Program-made: the position numbers and the translations under genes | Assembly: GCA_963773945.1 (NCBI GenBank) | Contig: CAVZDD010000003.1 | Span: 186,001 to 250,000, forward strand | Source of the DNA: JAKIWV01 sp963773945 | GTDB taxonomy: Archaea; Thermoplasmatota; Thermoplasmata; Lutacidiplasmatales; UBA184 | DNA length: 64,000 nucleotides | Reading direction: 5' to 3' | The notes under the pieces: model-generated | The model's database searches: none | What the model saw: only the letters and a program-made list of their open reading frames with translations | Told to the model about the DNA's origin: nothing | In this document: positions 7,847 to 16,668 of the stretch, in pieces | Position numbering within the stretch: the first letter of the stretch is position 1 | How the letters are laid out: each line of letters starts with the position of its first letter

Positions 7847-9798
7847 ATGGATCCCCGGTCTATCCGAATCGCCGCTGTAGTCGTCGCTGTCCTTACCGTG
7901 GTTTCCGCCAGCGGAGCTTACTACGCTCTGAGCAAATCGGCCTCCCAATCGGCCTCGTGTTCTCTGTCTACGACCAACTCCATCGTCATCGACCAGCCCG
8001 AGGTCCCCGACTCCCTCGATCCGGCCACCGCCTTCACCACCCCGGGATGGGGTATCGTCCAGAACGTCTACCAGGCGCTCATTTTCTACAACAATTCGGA
8101 GTACAGCCCGGTTTCGGGGCCGAACTACATGGAGCCCATGCTCGCAAAGAACTGGAGCACGTCGGCCGACGGCACCCACTGGAATTTCACGCTGTTTCCG
8201 AACGAGTACTTTTCGAACGGGGACCCGATCAACGCCTACGTAATGTGGTACTCGATCAACCGGGGGATGGTCATGAACCAACCCGAGGCGTTTCTCCTGG
8301 AGGAGAATTTCTTCCTCCCCGGTTTGACCTATAACAACGACTCTTACACCCAGAGCCAGACGAACTCCCAAGATTGGCTGGTGGGACTGCTCAACTCGAT
8401 GGACACGCTCGCCAGCGTCACGAATCCTTCCCCCGGCCTGCTGGACGTTATGACCGCCCACAACCAATCCTTCCAGGTCATCAACGCCTCGACGATCGAG
8501 TTCAACATCGGCGCGGGCTCGGTGAACGAGAACGGCCCCGCCCCCAGCGCGTTCTTACTCGATCAGATCGCCACGCCGGGATACGCAGCGGTGGACCCGA
8601 TCTACATCGCCGCGCATGGGGGGGTGACGGTCAACGGGGCGAGCACCTGGATGGCCAACGACATGATGGGCAGCGGACCCTACAACCTCACCTTTTGGTC
8701 ACCGTCCACCGGTTACACCCTGACGCCGAACAAGAACTACTGGGCCCAATCGCTCTCCGCCCAGTATCCCTATGACAACAACCTTGAACCTGCGAAGAGC
8801 CCGATCGACGTCTCCTTCCAGCAGAACCCGACCATCGTGGTGGAGAACCTGCAGACGGGCGCAGCGGCCCTCGGGTCGTTCGCATACATCGGGGCGTCCC
8901 AGATCAACCAGCTCAAGGGCGAGAAGTGCCTCAATGTGAGTCCCTTGCCGCCCATCTTCGGCACCGTGAGCTTCTCCAGCTGGATTTACATGGACCAGCA
9001 GCCCAATCTGCCGGGGGAACCCCAAAATCCGTTCACGAACCTCTCCGTGCGCGCAGCCGTCGTTCACGCGATCAACTACGACCAGATCATCTCCTACGGA
9101 TTCGGGGGGTACGCCACCAAATGGGTCGGCCCGATCCCGCCGGGTACCCGGACTACAACCCGAATCAACTCGCCAACTACTCCTACGACGTTCCCCTGGC
9201 CATGCAGGAGATGAACAACTCCCCCTGGCCCATTTCGAGTGGAGGGTTGAACAACATGTTTCCCAATGGGATCAACTTCGAGTACCTGAATACCGGCGAC
9301 TGGAACACCGCGGCGGAGTTGCTCAAGTCCGACCTGAAGGCGGTTGACATCCCCCTGAACCTGGTGCCCGTGAGTGTCGATCAGCTCGTTGAGGAGCAGT
9401 CGCAGAACAGCGCGGGTCAGTGCATCTCGGCGACCTCGGCCGATGGGGGGCCGTTTTACATGGGACTCGACTACTACTCGGCGGATTACGTGGGCCCCGA
9501 CGACCCCACCGAGTTGAACGCCTGGAACGAGGGCGGTTACAACCTGTGCATGGCTGAGTTCAACAGTACCCAGGTCAACAACTGGTTCTTCGATGCCGAG
9601 GCGAGCGCCTCAGCTGCGGCCGCCTCGGTGTATTACGCAGACATTACGAATTATATGTATTACAATTACACGGACGCCTGGCTCCTTATCCCGACCGTCT
9701 TCTCCGTCTCCAACGTCCACGTCGCGGGCATCGTTCCGAACGCGATGGGTTCCTCGATCCCGGTCGCCTTCGAATACAATACCTACACGGATTCCTAG
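7847..9798 (+). CDS. ABC transporter substrate-binding protein, family 5 (peptide/oligosaccharide), frameshifted
   Basis: Extracellular solute-binding protein of the DppA/OppA type, about 650 aa when both frames are joined. Seen: an N-terminal hydrophobic anchor (residues 7-28), then VIDQPEVPDSLDPATAFT and YQALIFYNN near the start of the mature domain, MLAKNWSTSADGTHWNFTL (family motif with DG-x-x-W-x-F) and DDMMGSGPYNLTFWSP-like central elements. At 9142-9144 the reading jumps to the next frame within a GGG run (PPG then YPDYNPNQLANYSYD); one missing G repairs it. The ATG at 7847 is chosen because the hydrophobic anchor follows. No permease or ATPase genes lie next to it in this window. Confidence 0.85.
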
Positions 9799-9924
9799 TA
9801 TCTGAACACGGCCCGGCACGGCGGCCCTTCGTAACGCAGCCGTTCCTTCCCTTCTGAAACGGCGAAGACCTCGGGAAGTCGGGGGATTGAGCCGCCCTTG
9901 CCGAACATTTCCTAGGCGGCCGAC

Positions 9925-9935
9925 CTATTAAATAG
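9925..9935 (+). promoter_or_regulatory. TATA box of the smc-scpA-scpB operon
   Basis: CTATTAAATAG, the only AT-rich block in the 234-base gap before smc. Transcription would start near 9956, giving an unusually long leader of about 75 bases for this genome, with a GGTGA ribosome-binding site seven bases before the smc ATG. Confidence 0.6.
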
Positions 9936-9959
9936 GGCAGACAGGGTTGGCACTTTCTG

Positions 9960-9973
9960 CTGACATCTGTCAG
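9960..9973. repeat. Short inverted repeat in the smc leader
   Basis: CTGACA and TGTCAG arms separated by TC, a perfect six-base dyad. It begins about 25 bases downstream of the TATA box, on or just after the expected transcription start, a position where an archaeal repressor could block transcription. No binding protein can be named from the sequence. Confidence 0.4.
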
Positions 9974-10032
9974 ACAAACGGCGGTCAAGCCGAAGACAAA
10001 TGGGGCGATTTGGCGGGTAGGGTGACCTCTCG

Positions 10033-13000
10033 ATGCACCTCAAACGGATTCGCACTCGGAACTTCAAGTCCTTCTCCGGCGTGACTGAAATCCCATTCAC
10101 TCCGGGCTTCACTGGCATCGCGGGCCCCAACGGAATGGGCAAATCGAACATCGCGGACGCCGTCCTTTTTGTCTTGGGGCCGACCAGTTCCAAGGCCCTT
10201 CGAGCGGACCGCCTCACTCACTTACTCTTCAATGGCGGGTCGACCAAGAAGGCGGCCACCGAGTGCGAGGTGGCGCTCCTCTTCGACAACAAAGACCGGT
10301 TGCTGCCAGTCGATGCCGACGAGGTCGAGCTCTCTCGGTACGTCAAGATCGCTCCGTCCGACCCGGACGGGTACTACTCGTACTTCTACGTCAACGGACG
10401 ACGCTCCACCCAAGGCGAGCTCGACAACGTGCTGGCTCACGCCCGATTGTCGGGGGACGGCTACAACATCGTCCAACAAGGCGACGTCAACCGAATCGTC
10501 AGCATGGGACCCATCCCCCGCCGGGGACTCGTCGAGCGTCTGGCAGGGATTTCTCAGTACGACGACGAATTGCAACGGGCGGCCACGCGTCGGACGGAGC
10601 TCGAGCAGAACCTCGACCGCATCAACACTCTCCTAACGGAGATTCGCGGACACCTCGACGCGTTGGAGGGTCAACGGGTCCAAGCAATTCAGTACAAGCA
10701 GCTCCAGGACGAGAAGCGGCACGCCGAAGCGCGGCTGGCCCGTGCCGGCGCGCTCCTGGCCCGGCAGGAAGTTGAAACCTGCGAGGGTCAAGTCAAGAAG
10801 ATCACCGAGCAGATCGCCAAGTTCCGCGCCGAGGTGGCTCGCCTCGAGGGACAGCGGGACCAACTCGCGGCGAAGATCTCGGAGATCGAATCCGAGATCG
10901 CGCGTCGTTCGGGGGAAGACGCTCAGAAATTCAAGACCGAGCTCGACGGACGCCGAATGACCTTCGCCACCCTTGAGGAGCGGTTCCGTTCCACCGAGGA
11001 GGACCTCGGCCAGTTGAAGCAGAAGGCCCTCCAGCTGGCACCGGAAGTCCAGCGCGCTGAGAAGGAAGCCGGCCAGCTCGCCACCAAGGTGAAAGCCCTC
11101 CAAGCGGAGCTCGCCCATGTCGAGGAGAGTCTTGGTACCAGTCGAAAGTCCCTCGACACGGTCACGGGCCAGACCGAGGGCACGCGCGGCAAGCTTCTCG
11201 AGATCCGGAAGCAGACCCTGGTGGGTCAGAAGAAGCTCGAAGACCGGGAGGCCGCCTGGCAAGCCGCCATCCGGCTGCGGGAAGCGGCGCGAGGCGCGCT
11301 CACGACGTCCGAGCAGGACAAGGCACGAGCCGAAGACGATCTAGAGAACCGGGGCGTCGAGGTTCGTGACCTCGAGCTTCGGATGAAACAGTCCGGACCG
11401 GGAAAGGCCGGCGGTGGCCCAACGGCCTCCGAACTTCAGCAACAATTCCTCGAATCCAAGGCCAAAGAAAAGCGGGCGGCGGAGACCGCGGAGAATCTCG
11501 CCCGGGAAGTCCAGGAACTGAACCGACGCTACCTCGCCCTCGACGCGCGGCTCAAGGCAATCTCCCGTCCCGGATCGAACGCGAGTCCGGCCGCCGCCGT
11601 CGATTTCCTGCTCTCCCAGCGGAACCTCGGGAAGCTCAACGGCATCCGGGGCTCCGTCGAGGAGCTCGCCGAGTACAACCCGAAGCATCAGACCGCCCTG
11701 ACGGTCGCCGCAGGTGCCCGATTCCAAGCCCTGGTCGTCGAGTCGGATGCGGTCGCGGAACGGTGCATCAAGCTCCTCCGTGAGGAGAAGCGGGGCCGAG
11801 CGACATTCCTTCCTCTCAACAAGATGCTCCCCGGCCGACCCCATGGCAAATCGCTCATCGCCGCCAAGGCATCCGGTGCGGTCGGCTTCGCCCTCGATCT
11901 TCTCCAGTTCGACGAGGCGCTTCGCCCGGCATTCTGGTACGTCTTCGGCGAGACCGTCGTGATGGAGGACCTCGGCGCCGCCCGGGACCAGATGGGCGGC
12001 GTCCGGCTGGTCACGCTCCAGGGCGACCTCATCGAGGCGACCGGTGCCATCACGGGCGGGTATACGGACTCGTCGGCTCGGAGCGGACCGGAGAGCGCGG
12101 CGGAGCTGAAGCGACTCGGTTCGGAACTCCGGGCCAAGAGCGATGCCGAGACCAAGGTCCGAAACGAACTCGGAACCCTTACGACTCAGATCCGGACGTT
12201 GGCGGAGGAACTCGGCCGACGATCGGGCCAGGATGAATCCAAGGCGAGCGCCGTAAAGGTACTGTCTGAGCAACTCGAACAAGCCCGGGCGCGCCTCAAG
12301 GAGGCGCGGGAGAGTACTGCGGCCGCCGAGAAGGCGCTTGACGAAGCCCAGACGAAACTCTCCAAAGCGGAGACCGCCGCGCAGGCGATCGAAGCGGAAG
12401 TTACGACGCTCAAGGCCGGCCACCAGAAGCTCCAGGAGGAGTACCTGGGCCAGATGCCGGGCTCGATCTCCGAGAAGATCCGGGCTCTCCAGGAAACGAT
12501 CCAGAGGGCCGAGGAAGACCGGCTCCGAGTGGAGAAGGACCTCGCGTCTACCCGGGCGTCCCTGAAGGCGGCTAAGGATCAGTTGACCGCACGCCGCGAC
12601 GAGCTCAAGCAGCTGGAGGCGGAGCGCGTCGAAAAACAGAAGCTCCTCGCCTCCGTACAGACCGAACGGGACCAGGCCAAGGCTTCCCTCGACGCGCTCC
12701 GCGCCGTAGAGACCAAGCTGACCTCGGCCGCGCAGGAACTCTCCACCCAGAAGACCAAGCTCGACGCCGACCGGCTCAAGGTCATGGAGCAGCTCACCAA
12801 GGCCGCCGGCCAGGTGGAAACCCAGACCGCCCTACAGCAGCACGAGGAGGTCCGGCTCGCCCAGGCCCGATTAGCCCTTTCCGAGGTCGAGGAGGCCCTC
12901 AAACAATTCCCGGCGACCCCTGAGGAAGACGCCAAGCCAGTGCCAGTCGACCAGCTCAAGCGATCCATCTCCCAACTCAGCGCCCAACTCGAGTCGATGG

Positions 13001-13659
13001 GATCAGTCAATCTCCGGGCCCTGGATGAGTACGACGCGGAGAAGAAGCGGCTGGACGAATTCGATGCCGAGGTCAAGCGCCTGGCGGGCGAGAAAGGGGA
13101 TCTCCAGAAGCTCGTCGACGAGATCGAGAAGAAGAAGCGCGCCCGGCTGATTGAGGTCGTCACCGCCGTCAACAAGGGCTTCCACGAGATCTACCTCGAG
13201 CTCTCCAATGGCGGAGAAGGGGAGGTCGTGCTGGAGAACCCGGACGACCCGCTTCAAGCCGGCCTACTGATCCGGGCCTCTCCGACCGGTAAGAAGGTTT
13301 ACCGGCTCGAGCAACTGTCGGGCGGCGAGAAATCGCTGGCGAGCCTAGCGTTCGTCTTCGCACTCCAGCGCTACGACCCGAGCCCGCTCTACGTCTTTGA
13401 CGAGGTCGACATGTCGCTCGATGCCGTCAACGCGGAGAACCTCGGGCGGTTGCTCCGACGGAACGCCGAGCGGGCCCAGTTCATCGTCATCTCACTGCGA
13501 AAGGTCACTCTCAAGTTCGCCCACCGGCTCTTCGGCGTCACGATGCATGGGGACGGCTGTTCCCGGGTCGTCGGACTTCGGCTGGATGAGATCGTCGACG
13601 CCGACGAACGGGACCGAAGCGCCGCGATGGTGTCCCCCACGGCCGGGGAGGCCGCATGA
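10033..13659 (+). CDS. smc: Chromosome segregation ATPase SMC
   Basis: Structural maintenance of chromosomes protein, 1208 aa, the ATPase of the SMC-ScpAB condensin that loads on and folds DNA. Seen: Walker A G31-x-x-G-M-G-K37-S38 in the N-terminal head; long coiled-coil arms rich in Glu, Lys, Gln and Ala (about 170-510 and 680-1030); a hinge near 520-670 ending in VTLQGDLIEATGAITGGY; then the C-terminal head with the LSGGEKS signature near 1095-1101 and Walker B PLYVFDEVD near 1118-1126. The Walker A has Met where Ser is usual, which does not affect the consensus. scpA overlaps its end by four bases, so the complex is made from one operon. Confidence 0.97.
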   Translation: MHLKRIRTRNFKSFSGVTEIPFTPGFTGIAGPNGMGKSNIADAVLFVLGPTSSKALRADRLTHLLFNGGSTKKAATECEVALLFDNKDRLLPVDADEVELSRYVKIAPSDPDGYYSYFYVNGRRSTQGELDNVLAHARLSGDGYNIVQQGDVNRIVSMGPIPRRGLVERLAGISQYDDELQRAATRRTELEQNLDRINTLLTEIRGHLDALEGQRVQAIQYKQLQDEKRHAEARLARAGALLARQEVETCEGQVKKITEQIAKFRAEVARLEGQRDQLAAKISEIESEIARRSGEDAQKFKTELDGRRMTFATLEERFRSTEEDLGQLKQKALQLAPEVQRAEKEAGQLATKVKALQAELAHVEESLGTSRKSLDTVTGQTEGTRGKLLEIRKQTLVGQKKLEDREAAWQAAIRLREAARGALTTSEQDKARAEDDLENRGVEVRDLELRMKQSGPGKAGGGPTASELQQQFLESKAKEKRAAETAENLAREVQELNRRYLALDARLKAISRPGSNASPAAAVDFLLSQRNLGKLNGIRGSVEELAEYNPKHQTALTVAAGARFQALVVESDAVAERCIKLLREEKRGRATFLPLNKMLPGRPHGKSLIAAKASGAVGFALDLLQFDEALRPAFWYVFGETVVMEDLGAARDQMGGVRLVTLQGDLIEATGAITGGYTDSSARSGPESAAELKRLGSELRAKSDAETKVRNELGTLTTQIRTLAEELGRRSGQDESKASAVKVLSEQLEQARARLKEARESTAAAEKALDEAQTKLSKAETAAQAIEAEVTTLKAGHQKLQEEYLGQMPGSISEKIRALQETIQRAEEDRLRVEKDLASTRASLKAAKDQLTARRDELKQLEAERVEKQKLLASVQTERDQAKASLDALRAVETKLTSAAQELSTQKTKLDADRLKVMEQLTKAAGQVETQTALQQHEEVRLAQARLALSEVEEALKQFPATPEEDAKPVPVDQLKRSISQLSAQLESMGSVNLRALDEYDAEKKRLDEFDAEVKRLAGEKGDLQKLVDEIEKKKRARLIEVVTAVNKGFHEIYLELSNGGEGEVVLENPDDPLQAGLLIRASPTGKKVYRLEQLSGGEKSLASLAFVFALQRYDPSPLYVFDEVDMSLDAVNAENLGRLLRRNAERAQFIVISLRKVTLKFAHRLFGVTMHGDGCSRVVGLRLDEIVDADERDRSAAMVSPTAGEAA

Positions 13660-14618
13660 CGATCTCGCAGCTCGAGGCCCGGGAACTCCCCACCGTACTG
13701 GGGACCGGCCCGGCCACCGTGTCCCGTGAAGCGGCGGAGCGGGTGCTGAACTACCTCGTATTCCATCGATCCCTGCACGGCGAGACCGATGGGCAGACTC
13801 CGTTGCTCGACCGGTACATGACCCTGGTCCAAGACCTCAAGGAAGGCGTCCACGTCGTCATAGCCGACCCGTTCGACAAGGCGCTCGCGATGCTGTTCGA
13901 GCTCGTGCTCGATGAGGCCTTCGACCCCTGGGAGATCGACCTGGGCCGGTTCACGGAGCTCTATCTCAAGCGCATCCACGACGACGGAGCCGTCGACTTC
14001 GCCGTCGCGGGCCGTCTGGTCTTCATGGCCTGGAGCATCCTGTGGCTGCAATCTCGGGCCATCCTCGCCAGCCGGGAAACCCCCGTCGATCCCTCGGCCG
14101 ACGCCGGGGCGTTGCCCGATGACGGGTTCCTTGGCGACCTCACCACCCCCGAAGCGGTGGACGTGACCGCCGCCGTGCTCGAGACTCCGGCCGCTCCGCC
14201 CTTGGAATTCATGGTCCGGCACCACGAGGCCCGGCCGGTCTCGCTCCTCGAACTGGTGTCGGCGTTCGGGCAGGCCGAGCAGGAAGCGCGCCGTTCGCTG
14301 CGGGTCGAAGAGCTGCGGGAGCGACTGCGCGAGGAACAAAGGTCACCCCCCGAAATCCTGGTACACGGCGAGATTCCCGAGCGGGATGTCGCGGACCTCT
14401 GGGAAGTCGCCCTCAGCCATCCGATCGGCGAGCCCTTCCCTTTCCTCAATCTGTGGAGGCCGGAACTGGGCCGGGACCGTCTCGTGGCCACTTTCCTGGC
14501 CGCGCTGCACCTCTCCCGCGTTCAGGCGATCGAGCTCCGGCAGGAGAAGATCGCGGAGACCCCGCTCCTGATCGTTCGGTCGGCCGAGGAACGTCCCACA
14601 CCCGCCCCGGAGCCCTGA
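13656..14618 (+). CDS. scpA: Segregation and condensation protein ScpA
   Basis: Kleisin subunit that bridges the two SMC heads, 320 aa. Seen: the family region TPLLDRYMTLVQDLKEGVH near residues 48-66 and DPWEIDLGRFTELYLKRI near 92-109, both typical of ScpA, then an acidic/proline-rich middle and a C-terminal winged-helix-like segment (LVATFLAALHLSRVQAIELRQE) that binds the SMC head. The start ATG overlaps the smc stop (ATGA). Longer than most bacterial ScpA (about 250 aa) because of the middle linker. scpB follows four bases after its stop. Confidence 0.92.
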   Translation: MTISQLEARELPTVLGTGPATVSREAAERVLNYLVFHRSLHGETDGQTPLLDRYMTLVQDLKEGVHVVIADPFDKALAMLFELVLDEAFDPWEIDLGRFTELYLKRIHDDGAVDFAVAGRLVFMAWSILWLQSRAILASRETPVDPSADAGALPDDGFLGDLTTPEAVDVTAAVLETPAAPPLEFMVRHHEARPVSLLELVSAFGQAEQEARRSLRVEELRERLREEQRSPPEILVHGEIPERDVADLWEVALSHPIGEPFPFLNLWRPELGRDRLVATFLAALHLSRVQAIELRQEKIAETPLLIVRSAEERPTPAPEP

Positions 14619-14622
14619 CACG

Positions 14623-15243
14623 ATGCCCGCCCGTGTCGATTCCCTGGAACTCAAACTCGAAGCGATCCTGTTCGCCGGCGGTGCTCCGCTCTCCGTCAAG
14701 GAATTGACCGAGAAGGCCGAGGAGACCGACTTCCGGGCAGTCCAACGGGCGCTTCGCCACCTCGTCCGGACCTATTCGAGCCGCCAGACATCCCTCGAGA
14801 TCCGACGAGTGGGGGACCGCTACGCGCTCCAGGTCCGCGAGGAGTTTCTCCCGTCGGTCCACTCGGTGCAACCGATCGAGATCCCCCCACGCACGCTCAA
14901 GTCGCTCACGTTGATCGCGTACCACCAGCCGATGCTCCAGAGCGTCCTGGTGAAGATGGTGGGCGAGAACGCTTACCAGGAAGTATCCGAGCTCCAGAGC
15001 TTCGGCCTCATCCGGGCCGAGCCGAAGGGCTCCACACTCGAACTCACGACCACCGCGCGCTTCGCCGAGTACTTTGGGATCGGCTCCAGCCGGCCCGACC
15101 AGATCCGGGAGTTCCTGGCGAAGAAGTTGGGTCTCCCCGAGGCCGCCGAGAACGCGCCCGCCTCGTCGACTCCCGAGCCCGGGCTTTCAGTAGGTACGGA
15201 AGACGCAGTTCCGGCCCCCCCGACCCCGGCCGCACCCGGTTAA
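14623..15243 (+). CDS. scpB: Segregation and condensation protein ScpB
   Basis: Winged-helix partner that binds ScpA in the SMC-ScpAB complex, 206 aa. Seen: LELKLEAILFAGGAPLSVKELTEKAEE at the N-terminus and the central SLTLIAYHQPMLQSVLVKMVGENAYQEVSEL stretch typical of ScpB, followed by FGLIRAEPKGSTLELTTTARFAEYFGI. The last 40 residues are Ala/Pro-rich and probably disordered. The ATG lies four bases after scpA, making a compact smc-scpA-scpB unit. Confidence 0.92.
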   Translation: MPARVDSLELKLEAILFAGGAPLSVKELTEKAEETDFRAVQRALRHLVRTYSSRQTSLEIRRVGDRYALQVREEFLPSVHSVQPIEIPPRTLKSLTLIAYHQPMLQSVLVKMVGENAYQEVSELQSFGLIRAEPKGSTLELTTTARFAEYFGIGSSRPDQIREFLAKKLGLPEAAENAPASSTPEPGLSVGTEDAVPAPPTPAAPG

Positions 15244-15260
15244 CGGCTTCCCGGCGAACG

Positions 15261-15268
15261 GTTTAATG
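15261..15268 (+). promoter_or_regulatory. TATA-like box of the HIT-MEMO operon
   Basis: GTTTAATG centred 30 bases before the ATG at 15294, so the transcript should have almost no leader. The Shine-Dalgarno-looking GAGGAG just before the start would then lie upstream of the RNA end. Confidence 0.45.
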
Positions 15269-15293
15269 GCCGTCGCTCCCTGAGGAGGAGCCG

Positions 15294-15722
15294 ATGGCCT
15301 CGTCGGATGCTCCCAAACCGCCGTGTATCTTCTGCCAGATCGTGGCCGGGCGGGCCTCGGCGCACAAGATCTACGAGGATGAGGGGACGCTCGCCTTCCT
15401 CGACCTGTTTCCCATCACGCGCGGCCACGTTCTCGTCATTCCAAAGCGCCACGCCGACCGGCTGACCGACCTGCGCGAGGACGAGTACGGGGACTTGTTC
15501 CGGACTTTGGTCACGGTCTGCCGCCGGACCGAGCGGCTCTCGAGAGACTACAATGTTGCGGTGAACCAGGGCAAGTTGGCGGGTCAGATCGTTTTCCATC
15601 TGCACTTCCACATCATCCCCCGGTACAACACGCCCGGCCCATTCGCCACCACGCCGCGGACGCGCATCGGCGAGGAAGAGGCGCGGACCGTTCGTGCGGC
15701 CCTCGGCGACGCGTCGAGCTGA
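15294..15722 (+). CDS. HIT family nucleotide hydrolase
   Basis: Histidine-triad protein, 142 aa, of the Hint/Fhit type; such proteins hydrolyse AMP-lysine, adenylylated or dinucleotide compounds. Seen: N-terminal CIFCQIVAG (two cysteines often holding Zn), the fold motif DEGTLAFLDLFPITRGHVLVIPKRH, and the catalytic triad HLHFHIIPR near residues 102-110. Full length for the family. It has its own TATA-like box and is followed after one base by the MEMO gene. Exact substrate unknown. Confidence 0.93.
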   Translation: MASSDAPKPPCIFCQIVAGRASAHKIYEDEGTLAFLDLFPITRGHVLVIPKRHADRLTDLREDEYGDLFRTLVTVCRRTERLSRDYNVAVNQGKLAGQIVFHLHFHIIPRYNTPGPFATTPRTRIGEEEARTVRAALGDASS

Positions 15723-15723
15723 C

Positions 15724-16596
15724 ATGGCCGAGGCCCCCCGTCGACCGGCGTTCGCGGGACAGTTCTATCCGGCCGACGGCGCCGCGCTTACTCAGCTCGT
15801 CGAGGAGAACTTCGTGGACCCGCGCGGGCCCGGTCATCTCCCGGTCCGTCACCGATCCCCCGACCGAAGAATCCGGGCGGCGGTCGTGCCGCACGCCGGA
15901 TATCCTTACTCGGGACCGATCGCCGCGCATGCGTTTGCTGCCATCGCCGGCGAACGGCCGCCAGCCACCGTGCTGTTCCTGGGTGTGAATCACACGGGAC
16001 GGGGGGCCCCCGCGTCGCTCTCGGCCCGAGATTGGCTTACGCCCCTGGGCCGAGTGCCGGCGGATCGTGAACTCATGCAGGCCCTCGACCATCAGCCAGT
16101 CGAGGTCGCTGAGGCCGCCCACACGCACGAGCATTCCATCGAGGTCGAACTCCCGTTCCTCCAGTACGTACTTCCCTTCCCCCGCTTCGCCGCGCTGACC
16201 GTGACCATGGGACCGGTCGGGTTTCTCGCCGACGTAGCCGCCGTAGTTGCCCGCGCGGTTCAGGGCCGGGACGTGCTCCTGATCGCGTCGACCGACTTCT
16301 CCCACTACGTTCCAGTCGAGACGGCCCGGCGGCTCGACCACCTGGCGATCGATCAGATCCTGCAGCGGGACCCCCACGGCCTCTACGACACCGTCGTCGA
16401 CCAGAACATCTCGATGTGCGGGATCGCGCCTACGACCGTGCTCTTGTTCGCGACCCAGGAAGAGCCGCTCGAGGCCCGACTCCTCCGGTGGGGCCATTCG
16501 GGGGAAGTCGAACCAGTGAAGGAAGTGGTGGGCTACGCCAGCGTCCTCCTGGAATCGAAGCTCCCCTTGCCCCCGGCCACCCCAGCCGCGGGTTAA
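15724..16596 (+). CDS. MEMO1 family protein
   Basis: Member of the MEMO1 family (DODA-like fold related to class III extradiol dioxygenases), 290 aa. Seen: the family start RRPAFAGQFYPAD, VPHAGYPYSGPIAAHAF, FLGVNHTGRG, HEHSIEVELPFLQYVLP with conserved histidines, and STDFSHYVP. In archaea these genes often sit near AMMECR1 or mevalonate genes; the biochemical role is not settled. The ATG at 15724 is used; the frame is open 30 bases further up but that part lies in the HIT gene. Only one base separates it from the HIT stop. Confidence 0.92.
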   Translation: MAEAPRRPAFAGQFYPADGAALTQLVEENFVDPRGPGHLPVRHRSPDRRIRAAVVPHAGYPYSGPIAAHAFAAIAGERPPATVLFLGVNHTGRGAPASLSARDWLTPLGRVPADRELMQALDHQPVEVAEAAHTHEHSIEVELPFLQYVLPFPRFAALTVTMGPVGFLADVAAVVARAVQGRDVLLIASTDFSHYVPVETARRLDHLAIDQILQRDPHGLYDTVVDQNISMCGIAPTTVLLFATQEEPLEARLLRWGHSGEVEPVKEVVGYASVLLESKLPLPPATPAAG

Positions 16597-16668
16597 ACCG
16601 CCTCCAGTGGTTCCCTGTACGGTTTAGACTCGGAGCCACCTGCGCACAGACCGGAGCGAGCCACACTC

